Shown one piece after another: positions 56,491 to 64,000 of a DNA stretch of 64,000 nt. The stretch is taken from assembly GCA_009746045.1 (NCBI GenBank), contig RPFO01000744.1:617635-681634 (forward strand), read 5' to 3'. Position numbers and translations under genes: made by a program. The notes under the pieces were generated by a model that had not been told where the DNA came from, searched no databases, and saw only the letters and a program-made list of their open reading frames with translations. Position 1 is the stretch's first letter; every line of letters begins with the position of its first letter. The stretch is from Mesostigma viride. Taxonomy: Eukaryota > Streptophyta > Mesostigmatophyceae > Mesostigmatales > Mesostigmataceae.

Positions 56491-57183
56491 AGTTAACGCC
56501 AAGCGCATTGGTGTGATCCTGATTCGGCATATCTCTGCGATTCCAGCGGCACCGGAACAAGTTCATTCCGACAAGTATCAAGAAAGTTATGGCGTTCCGA
56601 CTTCCCGGTCGCGCGCGAGCGCGAGCCGGCTGTTCTTCTAAGTCGGACGTGAATATTTGCCGACGACATATGGGGTCGACAGTAATTCCTGGGCTGACAG
56701 GAATTAGGTGCTGTACCTACGACGGTATTGGATTAATACGTCGTACGCAGGAAATAGGAACCTTAACCTGTGGTCTGTTGGTACCGCAGGCTTAGTCCTG
56801 GACTTCTAGGTGCAGATGCAATAGTCACTGTGGACTGTGCTCTGTGGTCACTGTGCCTGTATGGCAGACCTACTGTATAGGACTGGGCGCTGTACAGGTA
56901 GTGAATACTGTACCGGGGTGTTATTACTGAGCAGGCCTCCTAGGCTGCTCAGGACTAGCAAGCACAGTGCACAAGTATATAAACAATAGGCCAGTGCCAA
57001 ATGGGCATCTCTTGCGAGCCCGCCTCACGTGTTGTGCCTTGACTTGGCAAGCTCGTGTGCAAGCCTCAAGTGTTGAGCGCTGTAAACATTATCCGATTTA
57101 ACAAAGCTCCGTTTCCAACCATATTCACACATTGCTGCATTGCAACCATATCCTTCACATTGCGTGTGCGAAGAACGTTAACT
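56491..57183 (+). repeat. 5' LTR, 693 bp
   Basis: Starts AGTTAACG and ends CGTTAACT, an 8-bp perfect inverted repeat. The start is confirmed by alignment with 63823. A GC-rich stem (cgcgcgcgagcgcgagcc) lies near 56613. Confidence 0.88.
56976..56983 (+). promoter_or_regulatory. TATA box in the LTR
   Basis: TATATAAA about 200 bp before the LTR end, in the expected place for the element's own promoter. Inferred from sequence only. Confidence 0.6.
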
Positions 57184-57276
57184 CAAATTACAACCAGTCT
57201 CAGCGGAACGGCCAGGAGGGTCGTTGCCGGTTGCGGTGTGCAGCGTTTACGACGAGAGGAGCTCGTCTGGTGGTGA

Positions 57277-58195
57277 ATGGTGCAGGAGGAACAACGGCAG
57301 CAGGATTTCCGGTTTCGGCAGTCTGCTGGGGGTTCGATTTCTCCTGAATTACGCCGTGTCGTTCGGGATCTATCTTTGTTGCTTGCAGATCGTCCGCCTG
57401 TAAATCGCAGCTTCGTGCAATTCGTCGACGACCAGGTCGAAGATTGGGAGCGAATTCTGCGACACGTACAAACCATCGTCATTCCGGAGCACCGGAGCAT
57501 CGACGACCTTGAGCAGGAGCTTCACGGGTTGGTCGGCATCCAGACGGTGATTACTGCAGTAGCAGAGCGAGTGCGGACGGAGTTGGCAGCAAGGCGAGGC
57601 GAGGTTGCGGAGGCAGCTGGCGCAGGGCGACACGAGTTTGTGCCGACAGTAGCGGGCGCGGGAGTACCACGTGCTTTCGCAGGCGGCATCGGCGACGAGG
57701 GTGTTGCAGCGGGTCCAGTTAGGCGTGAACGACGCGGAGCGGAGCATCACAGGCGGCTTGCAGAGGTCGGGGCGACAGCGGAAGCCATCGCCGGAGGACC
57801 GCGCGCACAAGAGTCGGCAGGTTTCCAGAGCGAGTAAGAGTTCCTTTTCAGGAACTGCCCCCGCCCCTTCGCGTTCGTGTGACGCGTTGGGAGGAGTTTG
57901 CACCTCTTGGTACGAGAGTGACCTTGAGGTAGGAGCAGGGGGTGTCGCTGGGCTAGGCGACGAGGCACTTGGCGACCACGAGGTGCCAACGTACAATCCG
58001 CGAGGTGCCAACGACGGGTTGTCACCTGTCTACTTTACCAACGGTGACGATTCAGTCATCGCGGGCCGACAGCGGGTCGACGACGGCGCAGCAGGTAGCA
58101 GGGTACCAGAGCTGATTGTGGTGAGCGACAGCGACGACGACAGCGACAAGGAGAACCAGGACGCGCCTGGGGCCAGCCGTGGTGGTCTTGCCTGA
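57277..58195 (+). CDS. Extra 5' ORF region of the copia element (two overlapping frames)
   Basis: 57277-57837 encodes 186 residues (MVQEEQRQQDFRFRQSAGGS..., LRRVVRDLSLLLADRPPVNR, LEQELHGLVGIQTVITAVAE), helical. 57671-58195 in the next frame encodes 174 residues ending ELIVVSDSDDDSDKENQDAP, strongly acidic. The frames overlap by 167 bp; joining them would need a one-base shift. No known domain. Lying between the LTR and gag, it is not a standard copia part; it could be an N-terminal gag extension, a separate accessory protein, or leader sequence open by chance. The minus strand is also open here (57370-58011), which lowers confidence. Confidence 0.45.
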
Positions 58196-58297
58196 GTGGT
58201 AACACTTGGCACTTTCCTTTCTTGTTCAGTAGCTTATATTGCTTTAATTGCTGCTTGGCCACTTGGCTGGCTGTAGCAGATCTGAACAGAGGCCATC

Positions 58298-59119
58298 ATG
58301 GAGGATGGAGCTATCAACCAACAAGCGGGCTTTATGGGCTTCGGACGGCGCGGCGCTGGGCTGGATGGACGAGATGGACGCGATGGACGCGGTGGACGCG
58401 ATGGACGCGGGGACGGCCAGGCGCTGGGAGACCAGGCTGAGGTGCCAGATAATCAGAGCCAAGGATCGCAGGGCGGGCAGCACGCGCCAGCCGCAGATCA
58501 AGCGGCGCCTAAGCGACCAACCGTTGCTGAGGGGTACGCGGTGCTAGGCCAGTTTCAGTCCATCAAGGACAATTGGCAGCCCCGGGATGCTGAGAGGATG
58601 TTAGAGGACATGAACTTGTACACGGAGATATACAACGGTGACAAGCTTCGCATCCTGGCGTCTAGTGCCTACATACGGCAGTCGGCGAGGCGGCTGTTCA
58701 AGTTTGTTCGGGAGCGACACGCGGCGGGGGACACCTGGACGGCGTTTATGACGCGACTCAGGTCGTTCCTGAGTGACAAGAGGACCATAGATGGGTCCCA
58801 CCTGAAGCAAGAATACCTGGACTACAAGCCCATCAAGGGGCAGCTAGTGGTCCACGCCTTTGAAGACTTCGTCAAGCTGAGGGAGGACGCCATGGCCAAG
58901 GGCTTCTTCGTCGCAGATCGGATGGCCATGGGCGACTTTCTCAAGTCGCTGCAACTGGATCCGGTCACCATGGATAATGTGACCATCCACATGCGACAGG
59001 TCCATGGCTGGGCAGCCATGACGGATCAGTTGTATGAGTGTTTCAGCGGCAAGTACGTGGGGGTAAGCGCCCTCGTCAGAATGATGAGGAGGCCACTGAA
59101 CCCACGGTTAAGTCCATGA
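58298..59119 (+). CDS. Gag capsid part of the copia element
   Basis: 273 residues from an ATG at 58298. N-terminus MEDGAINQQAGFMGFGRRGA, then a DGRDGRDGRGGRDGRGDG stretch from a 9-bp DNA repeat (GATGGACGC), then a helical capsid-like body (FQSIKDNWQPRDAERMLEDM, AFEDFVKLREDAMAKGFFVA, MGDFLKSLQLDPVTMDNVTI, CFSGKYVG). Capsid proteins of this kind form the virus-like particle. The frame leaves the nucleocapsid part at a five-G run (about 59058-59062); one more G would keep YVG-GKRPRQ in frame. So either a one-base loss or a frameshift separates capsid from zinc knuckle. Confidence 0.85.
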   Translation: MEDGAINQQAGFMGFGRRGAGLDGRDGRDGRGGRDGRGDGQALGDQAEVPDNQSQGSQGGQHAPAADQAAPKRPTVAEGYAVLGQFQSIKDNWQPRDAERMLEDMNLYTEIYNGDKLRILASSAYIRQSARRLFKFVRERHAAGDTWTAFMTRLRSFLSDKRTIDGSHLKQEYLDYKPIKGQLVVHAFEDFVKLREDAMAKGFFVADRMAMGDFLKSLQLDPVTMDNVTIHMRQVHGWAAMTDQLYECFSGKYVGVSALVRMMRRPLNPRLSP

Positions 59120-59484
59120 GGGGATCGGGCCACGGGGGCCCAGCGTCCTCGAGAGGGCCTGAGACCTCTTCAAGGGGTCGAGGAAGGTCCAGGAGGGGGC
59201 GTGACAGAAGGGCTGGACGGGGGACCCCGCCGAAGTCGGGACATCCACAGTCCCAGTTTGACTTCAAGAGGGTGGGTGGTCCTCCCAAGGCTGGGCCCAG
59301 CAGTGGGACCTCACGGGACATCAGTCAGGTGGAATGTTATTTCTGCCAGGGGAAGGGTCACTTCAGGAATGAGTGTCCCTCGTACCTGAGGCAGGAAGGT
59401 CAGAGCAAGCCAGCTCAGGGTGGCAGCAAGGACAAGGCTGGTCCATCCCAGGACAAGGGCAAGGGCAAGGCTGCTGATCATTGA
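59038..59484 (+). CDS. Gag nucleocapsid part with zinc knuckle
   Basis: Open in the frame -1 to the capsid ORF; the meaningful part starts after the G run (KRPRQNDEEATEPTVKSMRG). Basic Arg/Gly region (SSRGRGRSRRGRDRRAGRG), then the CCHC knuckle at 59335-59379, CYFCQGKGHFRNEC (CX2CX4HX4C), and a Lys/Gly tail. It binds and packages element RNA. It ends TGA at 59482-59484 while pol opens in a third frame with only a few bases of overlap. Confidence 0.85.
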   Translation: MFQRQVRGGKRPRQNDEEATEPTVKSMRGSGHGGPASSRGPETSSRGRGRSRRGRDRRAGRGTPPKSGHPQSQFDFKRVGGPPKAGPSSGTSRDISQVECYFCQGKGHFRNECPSYLRQEGQSKPAQGGSKDKAGPSQDKGKGKAADH

Positions 59485-62400
59485 TTGAGCCTGCACACAT
59501 CCCTGAACCCTGGAGGGTGCCCCCAGGGGTGTGTAATGAAGCTGCTAGTGACAGCAGTGAGGGGCAGCCCCATGCTCTAGTGAAAGAGCCTATTGGACAC
59601 GATGGGGCAAGCTTGGTTACCACAGAGAGTATGCCAGCTGTAGCTGCAGTGGTTACTCGCCAACGTGCCCGCCATGGCGGTGCTGAGCCTGAGGTAGGAC
59701 CTGGTGATGTGGACCCAGGTGGATCTCAGAAGCATTCTGACCGTGCAGGACTGGCACAGGATGGTCAGGATGAGGATAGGGCTGGAGACAGTCTGACAGG
59801 CACGACCCTGGTGCCTCCTGTACATAAGGGATCTGTACATACCTTGAGTGCTAATAATGACAATAAAAGGTTTTCTCTCTTGTATGACATTGCCTCAAGG
59901 TTGCATACCATGTTTGGCCATGCAGCTCAGTCTTTGCAAGTTGCTAGACGGCTGGGAGGAAGTGAGTTGTACTCCATCTGCCAACAGGTTGCTCAAGCTT
60001 GCAAGTGCAGGCTAGTTGCTAGAAAGCCCAAGCAGTCTCATGCCAGGACTCCTATTTTGCAGCCAGGCCATGTGCAGGTAGATATTCAGAGAATCAGGGG
60101 TTTGAAGCTGCTGGTGGCAGTGGACAGATATACCAAGTACAAGACCCTAGAGATCCTGCCTGACATGGAGAAGCCTACATTGATTGCTGCTCTGAAGTTG
60201 ACAAGGAGCAGGTACCCTGGGTTGGAGTTGTTGCAGTGTGACATTCAGTTTGAGTGCTGTGAGAACCTGCCAGAGTTTCCAGAGTTGCTGATTACACCCA
60301 GGGAGAGCCACGGCCAGCAAGGGGTGGTGGAGAGAGCCATCCAAGAGATCAAGACTGTGCTGCTGGTGGAGAGGATTCCAAGGACGTCATCTGCCATTGT
60401 GACATCTGCATGGCTACGTTCTGTGGAGGACAGGCTGAACCTGAGGACTCCCATGTTCTTTGGTGACATTGCCATCAATCCTCTTATGCTGCATACCAGG
60501 ATGCTGCCAGCTGATGCTGAGCAGGCATGGAAGGAGAAGCTAGAGGCCAAGTTCCTCAAGCTGAGGCAGAAAGACAAGGGCTGGAGTGTCCTAGAACCTA
60601 ACGTTGGACAACAGGTTGTTGTGTGGAAGGAACCAAGCTTTCCAGGGAAACGTGGCAGCTGGCATGATGGGGTGGTGACCCGAGTAGAAGCCGCTGGCCA
60701 TAAGTGCTGGGTGGCCATTGATGGCTCCCAAGCAGTGCACCGTCTGTCCTGGTCAAAGATCCGTCCCCGGGGAGGTAATCAAGGAGACCTCTTCCAGGTG
60801 CCCGCTGGTGTACAAGGCGGGGGTGACGTGGAGCTTCCTGATCAGGGTGCTACAGCTGTATCGAGCCCTCAGGGTGACCCTGGCCCGGCCCCTGGGGTAC
60901 CTTCACATACGGTGGTTGGGCAAGCAGGCGGACAGGCTGCACCTCCGGAACGGCCCGACACCAGGCCTAGGGGTGTGCGTCTATCAGATATTGTACAGGC
61001 TTTGCAAAGAGCCAAGAAGGAGCCTAAGGTGTCCAAGCTTGTCCAGTTGGATGAACCTGAGGTAGCTGCCATGGAGATAGATACCAATGCACAGGTTTCT
61101 GTCATGGGACCTCAGCATACAGGAGAACTGCTGGTCGGAGAACCAAGTTGCCCCTGGGTGTCTGATTTCAGTGGTAGGACGCATCTAAGGGTGTTGGGAG
61201 AGGTTACTGCCCCTGTCATGGGTGTGGATGTGACCTTCCTTGTCCTAGAGGACTATGATGGCCCTGTGATTTTGGGTCAGAATTTTCTGGGCAATCCTGG
61301 GATTTCTATCAGAGCTACAGCTCTGAGAAGAGATGGCTGGGGGATGATTCCCCTAGAAAATTTCAGGACAACATTTCCAGTCAGGTGCAGGGCCAAGCCG
61401 GTCAAGGGTGTAAAATGGGATGAAGGGGAGGTGCCCCCAGCGGCCAGTTTGGTGATTCCAGCTGTGTTGCACCCCAGCAGTATTGGCATAACTCACAGGA
61501 GCCTTGCTGCACACTCTCCTTTGACATATGACCAGCTGGTCCAAGAGATGAGCTCGCCTACTTTGTTTGAGGCTTGGAAGCTCGCCTTCTCCAAGGCATT
61601 GGAGGAGTGGTTGCAGTTTGAGTGTGCTGCACCAACAGACAGACGTCCCCCAGCATCAAGGAAGCTTGCTTTGAGATTTGTGCTGAAGAGGAAGGTTGTG
61701 GATGAGGTATCAGTGCCCCATGTCAGGCCTGTCCTGAATGAGTATCACGGCACGGGGAGTCTGCCAGGAGAGGAGCTATACACGCCAGGGATGCTACACG
61801 ACACATGGAGAATTTTGCTATGTCTCTACGTGGGGTTGCTGAACAGGGGAGCAGCTATGTCATCAGTGCTGCTGGACTTCAAGAGGGCATTTTTAAAATC
61901 TGATCCAGAAGTGGCCAGGAGGGTGTGGAAGCAGGATGAGCCTTACTGTGTTGAGGTGCCTGCCATCTGGAAGCTGGAGCTGCATCAACAATTCCTGGTT
62001 ATTCTGAAGGGCCTGGAAGGACTCAGGTCGAGCCCAATCATCTGGAGACTCACGCTGCAGGAAGCTCTGATCAGTGAGTGTGGCTTGAGAGTGTCTTCAG
62101 TTGATCCCTGTTTGCTGCTGGCCCAATGGGAGGGTCTGCCAGTGTATGCTAGTTTGCATGGAGATGATCTGCATTTGCTAGCCCCCACGACCTGGCTGAA
62201 GAAGTTTATTCCTGTCATCAGTGGCAAGTTTTCACTGGGCAAGGAGCTGTGGCAGGAGCCCAACAAGCCTGTAGTGTTCTGTGGAATGCAGGCTACCCTG
62301 TTCAGGAGGGACGGGGAGTGGAGTATCAGGCTTCAGGCTGGAGGAGATTATAAACAGACCATTGTGAAGGCCTTGCCAGAGAAGATCACCCAGGCTGCAG

Positions 62401-63074
62401 GACCTGAGTTGAGAGGCATGTGGGCCTGGTTTGCCAGCATCTGTGGTCCGTCTTTGATGGTCCATAGCAGAATGCCTGATGAGGTGCTTGAGGATGAGAA
62501 GCCTCGAGTCATAGCCCGGTTGGTGGAGAGTACCCCTGATCTGATTTTGTCTGGGATTGACTTTACCCAGCCTATCACCTTGGAGATCTTTGTTGACAGT
62601 TCCATGGATGCTCGCCAGGTTACCAAGGTCAGGGGGAGATCTGCTGCTCTGTTTGCTTTTTATCAGAGCAGGGCAAGTTTGTTCAGCTGGTACAGCAGAC
62701 TGCAGAAGAGGGTCTGTATCAGTTCAGATGTGGCAGAATGCAGGGCCATATGCGAGGGGATCCAGTCCAGCCTGTACATAAAGGAGTTAATGCTGGAGCT
62801 GGCTTCAGTTACCCCTTGGACCTTGCAGATGGAGACGTTGTTGCTAACAGACAGCATGGGTATGGTCCAGTTTGTTCACAAGCAGCTGGCCAGGAGCCGG
62901 GACCTGGATTATTTGTTGCTGAAGGAGTTGGCCAGTTTGGTTGACTTGAAGCATATCCCTGGCGAGGAGAACCCTGCTGATGCATTGACAAAGCTGCCAC
63001 ACAAGGCCCCAGCCCAGTACAATGTACTGAGGAAGCTCATGAATGCTGACTGTCAAGTCGGTCTATCTGTCTAA
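59478..63074 (+). CDS. Copia pol: integrase, retropepsin-like domain, reverse transcriptase, RNase H
   Basis: One frame of about 1197 codons, numbered from the TTG at 59481; the first ATG is near codon 50. No protease precedes integrase. Integrase: HHCC finger (H142, H147, C167, C174/176), catalytic D201, D254, E284, then a W-rich C-terminal part. Codons ~525-605: MEIDTNAQVSVMG (D534) and DYDGPVILGQNFLGNPGISI, a retropepsin-like pair (active site, then ILG) with DTNA for DTGA. RT: D799 (LLDFKRAFL) and D895-D896 (LHGDDLHLL; usually YVDD). RNase H: D1039, E1086, D1124, ending HIPGEENPADALTK as in copia. Likely made as gag-pol, but the junction has two frame changes and no clear slippery site. 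Confidence 0.92.
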   Translation, partial: SLIEPAHIPEPWRVPPGVCNEAASDSSEGQPHALVKEPIGHDGASLVTTESMPAVAAVVTRQRARHGGAEPEVGPGDVDPGGSQKHSDRAGLAQDGQDEDRAGDSLTGTTLVPPVHKGSVHTLSANNDNKRFSLLYDIASRLHTMFGHAAQSLQVARRLGGSELYSICQQVAQACKCRLVARKPKQSHARTPILQPGHVQVDIQRIRGLKLLVAVDRYTKYKTLEILPDMEKPTLIAALKLTRSRYPGLELLQCDIQFECCENLPEFPELLITPRESHGQQGVVERAIQEIKTVLLVERIPRTSSAIVTSAWLRSVEDRLNLRTPMFFGDIAINPLMLHTRMLPADAEQAWKEKLEAKFLKLRQKDKGWSVLEPNVGQQVVVWKEPSFPGKRGSWHDGVVTRVEAAGHKCWVAIDGSQAVHRLSWSKIRPRGGNQGDLFQVPAGVQGGGDVELPDQGATAVSSPQGDPGPAPGVPSHTVVGQAGGQAAPPERPDTRPRGVRLSDIVQALQRAKKEPKVSKLVQLDEPEVAAMEIDTNAQVSVMGPQHTGELLVGEPSCPWVSDFSGRTHLRVLGEVTAPVMGVDVTFLVLEDYDGPVILGQNFLGNPGISIRATALRRDGWGMIPLENFRTTFPVRCRAKPVKGVKWDEGEVPPAASLVIPAVLHPSSIGITHRSLAAHSPLTYDQLVQEMSSPTLFEAWKLAFSKALEEWLQFECAAPTDRRPPASRKLALRFVLKRKVVDEVSVPHVRPVLNEYHGTGSLPGEELYTPGMLHDTWRILLCLYVGLLNRGAAMSSVLLDFKRAFLKSDPEVARRVWKQDEPYCVEVPAIWKLELHQQFLVILKGLEGLRSSPIIWRLTLQEALISECGLRVSSVDPCLLLAQWEGLPVYASLHGDDLHLLAPTTWLKKFIPVISGKFSLGKELWQEPNKPVVFCGMQATLFRRDGEWSIRLQAGGDYKQTIVKALPEKITQAAGPELRGMWAWFASICGPSLMVHSRMPDEVLEDEKPRVIARLVESTPDLILSGIDFTQPITLEIFVDSSMDARQVTKVRGRSAALFAFYQSRASLFSWYSRLQKRVCISSDVAECRAICEGIQSSLYIKELMLELASVTPWTLQMETLLLTDSMGMVQFVHKQLARSRDLDYLLLKELASLVDLKHIPGEENPADALTKLPHKAPAQYNVLRKLMNADCQVGLSV

Positions 63075-63804
63075 AAGCTGAGAGCTGGGTGCTTAAGTCT
63101 CTGGATATCAGGCTGGGAGCTTGATTGTACATAATCCTGAGCACACCTTGAGGGGTGAGACATGTCTCTGGTGTGGGAATGTCTGACATTGTCTCTGATG
63201 GAGAGATGTCTATCTGGGGTTTTCATCTCAGTCTGAGGTTTCCCCAGATCTGTGGTTTGTGGGCGGGGTTCGATTCCCTGGTGCCGTCTTAAGGCGGAGT
63301 TTCACGGACTGGCTGACCCATCCACCATGCTGGTGAGGTGGCGACAGGTCCCCTGATTTTCCACGGTTGGAACGAGTATGGGAGCTTGTGTTTTGCATGT
63401 GCTTCGCGTAGATGTTGTGTCTGGTTCGATAAGGGGCAGCAGACCGGCGCCGACTCCCGTCTGGGGGTCAGCAATGTTTTCTGATGAGCTGTTGTGGGTG
63501 ATCTGTGGGGTTTCGCCTAAGGTCCTGAAGGTTGTACATACTTCTCAAGTTCTTAACTGAACACCTATGGGCTGCCACAGTTGGCCAACCTCTTGTACAT
63601 GGGTAACACAACGAGCCTCCCGTGAAGGGATAGGGACTCATTGTAATTTGTTTGTGCTCCTGAGCCAGTATGGGTGCTATGTACATATAATAAGGAATCC
63701 AAGCTGACTGTCATGCCCAGCGGGTTGTGACTTGTAGTCTGGGGAGGATATCCAGTACCCATTGTGTGTGTTTGTATGTAGACTTGTGTGAGCTGCTACA
63801 GCTC
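63075..63804 (+). other. Untranslated region between pol and 3' LTR
   Basis: 730 bp with only short open frames. No env-like or other ORF. Confidence 0.7.
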
Positions 63805-63822
63805 AAGAAAAGAAAGGATTGG
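63805..63822 (+). other. Polypurine tract
   Basis: AAGAAAAGAAAGGATTGG directly before the 3' LTR; primes plus-strand DNA synthesis in LTR elements. Confidence 0.8.
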
Positions 63823-64000
63823 AGTTAACGCCAAGCGCATTGGCGTGATCCTGATTCGGCATATCTCTGCGATTCCAGCGGCACCGGAACGAGTTCATTC
63901 CGACAAGTATCAAGAAAGTTATGGCGTTCCGACTTCCCGGTCGCGCGCGAGCGCGAGCCGGCTGTTCTTCTAAGTCGGACGTGAATATTTGCCGACGACA
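63823..64000 (+). repeat. 3' LTR, first 178 bp
   Basis: Aligned to 56491-56668 with two substitutions (T/C in the 'cattgg.gtgatcc' block and A/G in 'ccggaac.agttc'). Continues past the window. Confidence 0.95.

Larger units (their letters stand above)
56491..64000 (+). mobile_element. Young Ty1/copia-class LTR retrotransposon (right end beyond window)
   Basis: 5' LTR 56491-57183, internal region with gag and pol, purine tract, and the first 178 bp of the 3' LTR at 63823-64000. The order integrase, reverse transcriptase, RNase H puts it in the copia class. The LTRs differ at two of 178 compared bases, so the insertion is recent. It sits in or beside the older gag-like element. The bases before it are ACCCA; the matching right flank is outside the window. 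Confidence 0.93.

Noticed and set aside
57370..58011. 213-codon minus-strand ORF
   Set aside because: Antisense to the 5' ORF region of the copia element, no motif; treated as a shadow, though it lowers confidence in the plus-strand reading.

Overview
The window looks like nuclear DNA of a green alga (Chlorophyta). The support is a spliced gene with GT-AG introns that joins plant-type leucine-rich repeats, a long SPPPP (extensin/hydroxyproline-rich glycoprotein) tract, Ig-like folds and a multi-pass membrane region, set in a dense field of retroelements. The species is not identified. No tRNA, rRNA or CRISPR array was recognised.

2.3-35.6 kb: one very large plus-strand gene, read here as at least 13 exons. 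In order these are an LRR exon, an LRR C-terminal cap, a Cys-rich exon, a proline-rich exon with an ectodomain, an Ig-like domain split over two exons, a pre-membrane exon, a Cys-rich exon, three membrane exons and three cytoplasmic-tail exons. Splice phases agree at every junction except one (exon 25324-25540 to exon 28732-28879). The 5' end lies left of the window. The introns are swollen by mobile DNA: a TIR element family in long and (GGGT)n-carrying short forms, a ~600-bp repeat (R1) in four copies, two foldback MITEs with 5-bp target duplications, a TRIM-like element, an inverted-repeat element and a degraded LINE. The proline tract as read has four single-base losses, so the downstream domain is out of frame.

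36.3-39.9 kb: a nest of LINE insertions. A plus-strand RTE-like LINE is interrupted by four later insertions, each with a 10-15-bp target duplication; two of them are only 36 and 51 bp long. 40.4-41.7 kb holds a small orphan ORF and a 173-bp tandem satellite. 41.7-45.5 kb is mostly unassigned. 45.5-47.6 kb is a LINE with only ORF1 and a 3' tail. 48.2-49.5 kb is another RTE-like LINE copy with a 13-bp target duplication.

50.7-56.5 kb: a LINE tail, then a decayed LTR-retroelement remnant with two diverged gag-like ORFs and a retropepsin fragment.

56.5-64.0 kb: a young Ty1/copia-class element that runs off the right edge. It has a 693-bp 5' LTR, an extra 5' ORF region, gag with a zinc knuckle, a 1197-codon pol and the start of the 3' LTR (2 differences in 178 bp). 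Its pol appears to place a retropepsin-like domain between integrase and reverse transcriptase instead of before integrase. This unusual order is the strongest candidate for something undescribed.
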